DNA from: an uncultured bacterium
GTDB lineage: Bacteria > Spirochaetota > Brevinematia > DTOW01
Length of the DNA: 5,388 bases
Assembly (NCBI GenBank): GCA_937928175.1
Contig: CALFVP010000121.1
Span: 1 to 5,388, forward strand
Reading direction: 5' to 3'
Shown: in pieces, positions 1 to 4,040 of the stretch
Numbering within the stretch: position 1 is the first letter of the stretch
Layout: the number at the start of each line of letters is the position of its first letter
Made by a program: the position numbers and the translations under genes
Notes under the pieces: model-generated
Database searches by the model: none
What the model was told of the DNA's origin: nothing
What the model saw: only the letters and a program-made list of their open reading frames with translations

Positions 1-1062
1 TGGGTTGATAAGTACAAGAAAATAGGAGTAAGAACCAATGCTGAAACACCAGAAGATGCTAAAAAAGCAAGAGAATTCGGAGCAGAAGGAATAGGACTTG
101 CAAGAACAGAGCACATGTTTTTTGGACCTGAAAAAGAAAGAATACTGTACTTCAGGAGTATGATAATATCCGATACTTACGAAGATAGAGTAAAAGCATT
201 AAACAAACTACAAGAATTCCAAAGAAAAGACTTTGAAGCATTGTTTGAAATAATGGAAGGTTTACCAGTAACAATAAGATTACTGGATCCACCATTACAT
301 GAATTTTTACCACACGAAGAAGAACAGATGAAAGAAGTAGCAAAAGAACTTGGTGTAGATGTTGAAAAGATAAAAACTAGATACGAACAACTTAAAGAGT
401 TTAATCCTATGTTAGGATTTAGAGGATGTAGATTAGCAATAGTATACCCAGAAATATACGAAATGCAGATAAGAGCAATATTCGAAGCAGCATGCAATTT
501 AAAGAAAAAAGGTAAAAACATAATAGTAGAAATAATGATACCTATAGTAAGTGAGCTAAAAGAATTTGTCTTTATAAAGAGAAAGCTTGAGAAAGTAGCC
601 AAAGATACAATGGACAAAGAAGGAATTCAAATAGAGTACAAATTCGGTACAATGATAGAGGTACCAAGAGCAGCATTAACAGCAGACGAAATAGCTAAAG
701 AAGCCGATTTCTTCTCGTTTGGTACAAACGACTTAACTCAAATGACGTTCGCATTTTCAAGAGATGACATAGGTAAATTTGTCGATGCCTACAAAAATAA
801 TAACATTCTAGAAGATGATCCATTCAAAACGCTCGATATCAAAGGTGTAGGTGAACTCATCAAAATAGGAATTGAAAAAGGTAGAAAAACAAAACCAAAC
901 CTAAAGATAGGTATATGTGGAGAACATGGTGGTGATCCAAGATCAGTACATTTCTGCTACCAGGTAGGTATGGACTACGTTAGTGCTTCACCGTTTAGGG
1001 TACCTATAGCAAAACTAGCAGCAGCACAAGCAAGCGTAGCAGGACCAAAATTGGTAGACTAA
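1..1062 (+). CDS. ppdK: Pyruvate, phosphate dikinase, C-terminal part (5' end outside window)
   Basis: Pyruvate phosphate dikinase interconverts ATP, phosphate and pyruvate with AMP, diphosphate and phosphoenolpyruvate in the cytoplasm. The reading frame is open from base 1, so the ATG at 115 is internal; 353 residues of an enzyme usually near 870-900 are visible. They cover the C-terminal PEP/pyruvate-binding TIM barrel. Fragment residues 31-38 (IGLARTEH) carry the substrate arginine R35, and R93 lies in IRLLDPPLHEF. GTMIEVPRAAL holds the metal-binding E220, FGTNDLTQ holds D244, and CGEHGGDP (306-313) holds the catalytic cysteine C306. Spacing between these residues matches the Clostridium symbiosum enzyme (R561, R617, E745, D769, C831) to within two residues. 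The C-terminus (SPFRVPIAKLAAAQA) is intact. Two cysteines common in the family (GLCRTEH, VSCSPFR) are alanine here, neither of them the catalytic one. The gene converges on hisB. The motif set separates it from PEP synthase and PTS enzyme I. Confidence 0.97.
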   Translation, partial: WVDKYKKIGVRTNAETPEDAKKAREFGAEGIGLARTEHMFFGPEKERILYFRSMIISDTYEDRVKALNKLQEFQRKDFEALFEIMEGLPVTIRLLDPPLHEFLPHEEEQMKEVAKELGVDVEKIKTRYEQLKEFNPMLGFRGCRLAIVYPEIYEMQIRAIFEAACNLKKKGKNIIVEIMIPIVSELKEFVFIKRKLEKVAKDTMDKEGIQIEYKFGTMIEVPRAALTADEIAKEADFFSFGTNDLTQMTFAFSRDDIGKFVDAYKNNNILEDDPFKTLDIKGVGELIKIGIEKGRKTKPNLKIGICGEHGGDPRSVHFCYQVGMDYVSASPFRVPIAKLAAAQASVAGPKLVD

Positions 1063-1067
1063 AACTT

Positions 1068-1090
1068 AGGAAGGAGTAATCCTCCTTCCT
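1068..1090. terminator. Hairpin between convergent ppdK and hisB, probable terminator
   Basis: A perfect 9-bp inverted repeat (AGGAAGGAG, loop TAATC, CTCCTTCCT) sits 5 bases after the ppdK stop and 24 bases after the hisB stop. Read on the minus strand, the stem is followed after three bases by TTTT, so it suits termination of the hisB operon better. On the plus strand it is followed by CTCAAAAAA with no T-run, so intrinsic termination of ppdK would be weak. The position between converging genes supports a shared terminator. Confidence 0.6.
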
Positions 1091-1114
1091 CTCAAAAAAT
1101 TCACCCTTACAATA

Positions 1115-1696
1115 CTATATAACATCCTTAGTAGAAGGAATAGTATCTGAAACTATCTTAATAGCTTCTTTAATGGCAACAGCAAAAGACTTAAAAACAG
1201 ACTCTGCTATATGATGAGAGTTAAAACCTCTAACAAGCTCAATATGAGCAGTAATTTTAGCCTCTCTTACGAATGCAGAGAAAAAAACTTCAATAAGCTC
1301 CATATCAAAATCTCTAATTCTCCCCTTTGATATTTTTTTATCAAAGAAAAGGTAACTTCTACCACTGATATCAATAGAAACCCTTGATAGAGTTTCATCA
1401 AGCGGCACAGAAGCAAAACCAAACCTAGCAATACCTTTTTTATCGCCAATAGCTTCATTAAAGCACTTACCTAAAACTATACCAACATCTTCAACCAAAT
1501 GGTGATAATCAACGTGAGTATCTCCATTACATTTTATTACGTTTATATCAACCATTGAATGTTTTGATAAGGAATTCAACAAATGATCAAAAAATCCTAC
1601 ATTCGTACTACCTAAAAACACACCTTTACCATCGAGATTAATAGAAATACGGATAGAAGTTTCAGAAGTTTCTCTTAGTATTTCAGATTTTCTCAT
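1115..1696 (-). CDS. hisB: Imidazoleglycerol-phosphate dehydratase
   Basis: IGPD catalyses the sixth step of histidine synthesis in the cytoplasm, dehydrating imidazole-glycerol phosphate to imidazole-acetol phosphate. The 193-residue product has the length of the monofunctional enzyme and no fused histidinol-phosphatase domain. Visible landmarks are GFFDHLL (34-40), a HxDYHHLVED metal site (61-70; the family usually has HHTVED), PLDETLSR (98-105), SGRSY (111-115), the second site FNSHHIAESVFK (158-169), and IPSTKDVI at the very end, close to the family's usual IPSTKGVL. The manganese-binding histidines and glutamates are therefore present. The ATG overlaps the TAA of the upstream gene as TAATG and has no convincing Shine-Dalgarno of its own, which suggests translational coupling. 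Its TAG stop falls exactly where the family ends, so TAG works as a stop in this genome. No other his gene is visible nearby. Confidence 0.97.
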   Translation of the reverse strand: MRKSEILRETSETSIRISINLDGKGVFLGSTNVGFFDHLLNSLSKHSMVDINVIKCNGDTHVDYHHLVEDVGIVLGKCFNEAIGDKKGIARFGFASVPLDETLSRVSIDISGRSYLFFDKKISKGRIRDFDMELIEVFFSAFVREAKITAHIELVRGFNSHHIAESVFKSFAVAIKEAIKIVSDTIPSTKDVI

Positions 1697-2013
1697 TAAA
1701 AGAACCCCAACATCATCAATATAAGTATAATGAGTATCAACCCCCCAGCGGCAATACCAACAAAAATTAGTATATTAGCAAAACTATCATCTTTCTGCTG
1801 AAGATCTCCTATAACCTCTTGACCTACTTTAAACCCTTTAACTATCTCACCTTCATACCTCTTTACCTTAACATTATCCTCCTCTATAGCTTTACCGTAA
1901 ACACCTGGACCTATACTGACAAGAACAACGTAGTTTTTACCTACAACTTTTATCTGTTCAATTGTTGAAGGTATAGGGTTTTCCTCGTTAGTTTGCGGAT
2001 TTATGGCTCCCAA
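1696..2013 (-). CDS. Unknown protein, C-terminal tail-anchored portion after the in-frame TAG
   Basis: This is the downstream half of the interrupted gene. The first possible start in frame is a TTG at 2013, giving 105 residues, but no good ribosome binding site precedes it (only AAAGAAC nearby). The frame stays open back to 2088, encoding ELKPGDKVLTRI and more, and those residues belong with the upstream half, so independent translation from the TTG is doubtful. Residues 21-50 (VGKNYVVLVSIGPGVYGKAI and on) look like a compact beta-rich domain. Residues 79-104 form a strongly hydrophobic helix (ILIFVGIAAGGLILI and following), ending two residues from the C-terminus, so the protein would be tail-anchored with its main domains in the cytoplasm. 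The TAA overlaps the hisB ATG by one base. Confidence 0.5.
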   Translation of the reverse strand: MGAINPQTNEENPIPSTIEQIKVVGKNYVVLVSIGPGVYGKAIEEDNVKVKRYEGEIVKGFKVGQEVIGDLQQKDDSFANILIFVGIAAGGLILIILILMMLGFF

Positions 2014-2088
2014 AAGTTCTTTAAAGTACTGCCCTCTTTGTGTTTTTTCGGTAATTCTCGTTAAAACTTTATCACCAGGTTTAAGCTC

Positions 2089-2688
2089 CTAAACAGGAAT
2101 ACCAGTTATGGGAGATAAAACCAAAGAAGACTCAAGAACTATTGAGTTAGGTGGTAAACTAAATTCATCTTGATCCTGCTTAGACTGTGTTTGCTGGGAT
2201 TGAGAAGCATGAGCTCTTCTTTCAGAATCCTGTTTCATTCTTTTTAAGCTAACTTCTTCAACTTCTTCTTGGCTTACAGTCTCAATCTCTAAGTCAATTG
2301 TGATATTTCTATCTCCCGTTGGCCTTTGCAAAACACTCTGCAAAAATTCCGCTATCTTAGGAGTAGAATTCTTAACAACAAAATATATAATTTCATCAAC
2401 CCTCTCCTTGGATTTTAATTCGTAATCAATAGCTTTCTGGATATCGGAAGTAATGCTTATAGAGTATTCACCTTTCCACTTTATATTTATAATTTTCTCC
2501 TCAAAGTCATGCCAAGGCATCTCTGGATTGTTTTCATATATTGAACTAAAATGTGACGCAACAACTTGTACCTTTTCAAGAGCCTTGGAAAGCAAATTAA
2601 ACGATACAAAAATCAATCCAAAAATATTAGAAGCAATAGCTTTAAACCTAACTTTTATAACCCCATATGCAGATACTACATCTGCCAT
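2089..2688 (-). CDS. Unknown protein, N-terminal portion up to the in-frame TAG
   Basis: I do not recognise a function. This is the 199-residue product expected if the TAG at 2091-2089 terminates translation. The ATG at 2688 is supported by GGAGAG (2700-2695) with 6-base spacing. A mildly hydrophobic stretch at residues 18-33 is interrupted by N and S and is more likely amphipathic than membrane-spanning. Residues 50-135 look like a mixed alpha/beta domain. Residues 138-175 are low-complexity and charged (EEVEEV, then repeated Q, S, D and K), a probable flexible linker. A new domain seems to begin near 180 and is cut after GIPV. Without the downstream half the product lacks the membrane anchor. 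It is the first gene after the minus-strand promoter. Confidence 0.75.
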   Translation of the reverse strand: MADVVSAYGVIKVRFKAIASNIFGLIFVSFNLLSKALEKVQVVASHFSSIYENNPEMPWHDFEEKIINIKWKGEYSISITSDIQKAIDYELKSKERVDEIIYFVVKNSTPKIAEFLQSVLQRPTGDRNITIDLEIETVSQEEVEEVSLKRMKQDSERRAHASQSQQTQSKQDQDEFSLPPNSIVLESSLVLSPITGIPV

Positions 2689-2694
2689 TACATT

Positions 2695-2700
2695 CTCTCC
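2695..2700 (-). promoter_or_regulatory. Ribosome binding site for the unknown gene
   Basis: GGAGAG on the minus strand lies 6 bases before the ATG at 2688-2686. Another ATG at 2693-2691 is followed directly by TAA in its own frame, so 2688 is the start. Confidence 0.7.
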
Positions 2701-2718
2701 AGATTAAAAGATTTTCGG

Positions 2719-2841
2719 AATAATTTTTACATATCTAAATTTTAAAAAACAACTAAAATAAACTCAAGTTTATAAATATTACCCCAATAATACAAAAAAT
2801 CCAACCAAAAAAATTACCCTTTAACCTAACTACATCTCTTT
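2719..2841. other. G-depleted stretch in the divergent intergenic region
   Basis: Within these 123 bases the plus strand has a single G (2768), and 2769-2841 has none. The stretch consists of A, C and T with A-runs and short C-runs such as ACCCC and CCAACC. It lies between the two divergent transcripts and overlaps the minus-strand promoter. I see no gene in it. It may only reflect strong strand composition bias. Confidence 0.8.
2739..2767 (-). promoter_or_regulatory. Predicted sigma70-type promoter of the unknown gene-hisB operon
   Basis: On the minus strand TTGAGT (2767-2762) and TAAAAT (2744-2739) are separated by exactly 17 bases. Transcription would begin near 2732, giving a leader of about 44 bases before the ATG at 2688. 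Each box differs from consensus at one or two positions. The region is so AT-rich that chance boxes are common, so confidence is moderate. Confidence 0.5.
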
Positions 2842-2852
2842 GTAATTCTATT

Positions 2853-2865
2853 TAAAGAATCTTTA
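2853..2865. repeat. 13-bp palindrome upstream of the fliG promoter, possible operator
   Basis: TAAAGA-A-TCTTTA is a perfect 6+6 inverted repeat with a one-base centre. It ends 20 bases before the -35 box of the fliG promoter and about 86 bases before the -35 of the divergent promoter. The position suits an activator site or an operator, but short palindromes arise by chance in AT-rich DNA. Confidence 0.3.
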
Positions 2866-2885
2866 GAACAACTTCACAAGAAATC

Positions 2886-2914
2886 TTGACAACAAAATTT
2901 TCAGTATGTATACT
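2886..2914 (+). promoter_or_regulatory. Strong predicted sigma70-type promoter of fliG
   Basis: A perfect TTGACA (2886-2891) is followed after 17 bases by TATACT (2909-2914), one mismatch from the -10 consensus. A second TATACT follows directly at 2915-2920. Transcription would start near 2921, leaving a leader of about 16 bases that holds only the ribosome binding site. The TTG inside the -35 box opens a frame into fliG but would lie upstream of the transcript, so it is not a start codon. Confidence 0.72.
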
Positions 2915-2921
2915 TATACTT

Positions 2922-2930
2922 GGAAGAGGT
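2922..2930 (+). promoter_or_regulatory. Ribosome binding site that fixes the fliG start
   Basis: GGAAGAGGT ends 6 bases before the ATG at 2937-2939, close to ideal spacing. It decides in favour of ATG 2937 over the in-frame TTG at 2886. Confidence 0.8.
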
Positions 2931-2936
2931 AATTTT

Positions 2937-4022
2937 ATGGGGGAAACTGAGAAAACAGGTAGTAAAGATAAAAAGGAAGTACAACAAATTATATCTCAAC
3001 AAAAAAAAGATAAAAAGCAACCGAAACAACTTACAGGTAGAAGAAAAGCTGCGATATTTCTTATAACTGTAGGACCAGAAGTATCGGCAGAAATATTTAA
3101 GCACCTAAAGGAAGACGAAATAGAAGAGTTAACATTCGAAATAGCAAGAACAGACAAAGTTGAACCGGAAGAAAGAGAGAAAGTTTTAGCAGAATTTCAA
3201 GAACTAATGATGGCTCAAGAATTCATTGCTTTAGGTGGTGTTGATTACGCCAGAGAAGTACTTGAAAGAGCACTAGGTACACAAAGAGCTATAGATATAA
3301 TAAATAGACTAACTTCATCTCTACAAGTAAAACCGTTTGATTTTGTAAGAAGAGCTGATCCACAACATTTAGTAAACTTTATACAAGGTGAACACCCACA
3401 AGTAATAGCATTAATACTATCTTACCTTGATCCTAAAAAAGCAGCAACGATACTATCGGCATTACCTGAAGAAAAGCAAGCAGACATAGCTAAAAGAATA
3501 GCATTGATGGATAGAACAACCCCAGATGTATTAAGAGAAGTAGAAAGAATACTCGAAAGAAAACTATCAACCCTTGCTAGCGAAGATTACACCCAAGCAG
3601 GTGGTATAGAGGCACTAGTACAAATACTCAATAACTCAGATAGAACCACCGAAAAGAATATAATAGAAGCACTAGAAGAAGATAACCCAGAACTAGCAGA
3701 AGAAGTTAAAAAGAGAATGTTTGTATTCGAAGATATAGTATTACTTGACGATAAATCAATACAAAAAGTACTAAGACACGTTGATCAACAAGACTTAGCA
3801 AAAGCACTAAAACATACCGATACAGAAGTACAAGAAAAAATATTTAGAAATATGAGTAAAAGAGCAGCACAAATGCTAAAAGAAGATATGGAATACATGG
3901 GACCAATAAGACTTAAAGATGTAGAAGAAGCTCAACAGAAGATAGTAAACGTTATAAGAAAACTTGAAGAACAAGGCGAAATAATTGTATCCAGATCACC
4001 AGAAGATGAAATTGTTGTATAA
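2937..4022 (+). CDS. fliG: Flagellar motor switch protein FliG
   Basis: FliG sits in the C-ring of the flagellar motor on the cytoplasmic side. Its N-terminus binds the MS-ring protein FliF, its middle binds FliM, and its C-terminus meets the stator to produce torque and switch rotation. From ATG 2937 the product has 361 residues, slightly longer than the usual 330-345. The extra length is a Lys/Gln-rich leader (1-32) before the conserved start LTGRRKAAIFL. Visible parts are the N-domain (about 33-115), the FliM-binding EHPQ motif (152-155), a GG linker (222-223), the MFVF hinge (261-264) and the torque domain (about 270-345) with EKIFRNMSKRAAQMLKEDM and MGPIRLKDVE. The acidic tail EDEIVV and overall sequence resemble spirochaete FliG2. 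Codons end mostly in A, unlike the minus-strand genes. It has its own promoter and no flagellar gene beside it, whereas fliG usually lies in a fliF-fliG-fliH-fliI cluster. Spirochaetes often carry two fliG copies; this one looks fully functional. Confidence 0.97.
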   Translation: MGETEKTGSKDKKEVQQIISQQKKDKKQPKQLTGRRKAAIFLITVGPEVSAEIFKHLKEDEIEELTFEIARTDKVEPEEREKVLAEFQELMMAQEFIALGGVDYAREVLERALGTQRAIDIINRLTSSLQVKPFDFVRRADPQHLVNFIQGEHPQVIALILSYLDPKKAATILSALPEEKQADIAKRIALMDRTTPDVLREVERILERKLSTLASEDYTQAGGIEALVQILNNSDRTTEKNIIEALEEDNPELAEEVKKRMFVFEDIVLLDDKSIQKVLRHVDQQDLAKALKHTDTEVQEKIFRNMSKRAAQMLKEDMEYMGPIRLKDVEEAQQKIVNVIRKLEEQGEIIVSRSPEDEIVV

Positions 4023-4040
4023 AAATCTGTAAAAACCTTT

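Larger units (their letters stand above)
1696..2688 (-). pseudogene. Conserved unknown membrane protein, full locus interrupted by in-frame TAG
   Basis: Read through, the frame from ATG 2688 to TAA 1696 spans 330 codons, with one internal stop, TAG at 2091-2089 (codon 200). The residues around it, SPITGIPV-stop-ELKPGDKVLTRI, look like one continuous beta-rich domain rather than a gene boundary, and no other stop or frameshift occurs in the remaining 130 codons. The intact protein would have an N-terminal domain (about 1-135), an acidic, Gln/Ser-rich linker (about 138-175), a second domain (about 180-295) and a C-terminal membrane helix (about 304-328). From memory, length and layout resemble a spirochaete family of unknown function (possibly DUF4899), but I cannot confirm that. 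Recent pseudogene, sequence error and TAG readthrough all remain possible. The two halves are described separately. Confidence 0.7.

Noticed and set aside
152..343. Short minus-strand frame of 63 codons
   Set aside because: Antisense shadow of ppdK with Leu/Val-rich composition and no ribosome binding site in support.
177..617. Minus-strand reading frame of 146 codons opposite ppdK
   Set aside because: It lies fully antisense to highly conserved ppdK sequence, is rich in Ser, Ile and Phe as expected of an antisense frame, and matches no known protein.
1267..1458. Second minus-strand frame inside hisB
   Set aside because: Overlaps hisB in another frame; hisB has clear family motifs and this one has none.
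1696..2013. Independent small membrane-protein gene starting at TTG 2013
   Set aside because: The frame is continuous with the upstream gene, conserved-looking residues precede the TTG, and no good ribosome binding site is present. Kept only as a lower-confidence entry.
2089..2091. Genome-wide reassignment of TAG to an amino acid
   Set aside because: TAG ends hisB exactly after the conserved IPSTKDVI and ends the phosphatase just after its DDIVLSM motif, so it works as a stop elsewhere in this window.
2453..2707. Plus-strand frame of 84 codons opposite the unknown gene
   Set aside because: Antisense to the well-supported start region of the minus-strand gene, with no promoter or ribosome binding site.
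2845..2860. ATTCT-ATTTAA-AGAAT hairpin as a terminator or RNA element
   Set aside because: The stem is only 5 AT-rich pairs with no T-run after it, and it overlaps the better 13-bp palindrome.
2886..2936. TTG 2886 as the fliG start, adding 17 residues
   Set aside because: The TTG is part of a perfect -35 box and lies upstream of the predicted transcription start. ATG 2937 has an ideal ribosome binding site.
2901..3104. Minus-strand frame of 67 codons over the start of fliG
   Set aside because: Phe/Tyr/Leu-rich antisense frame caused by the A-rich fliG leader codons.
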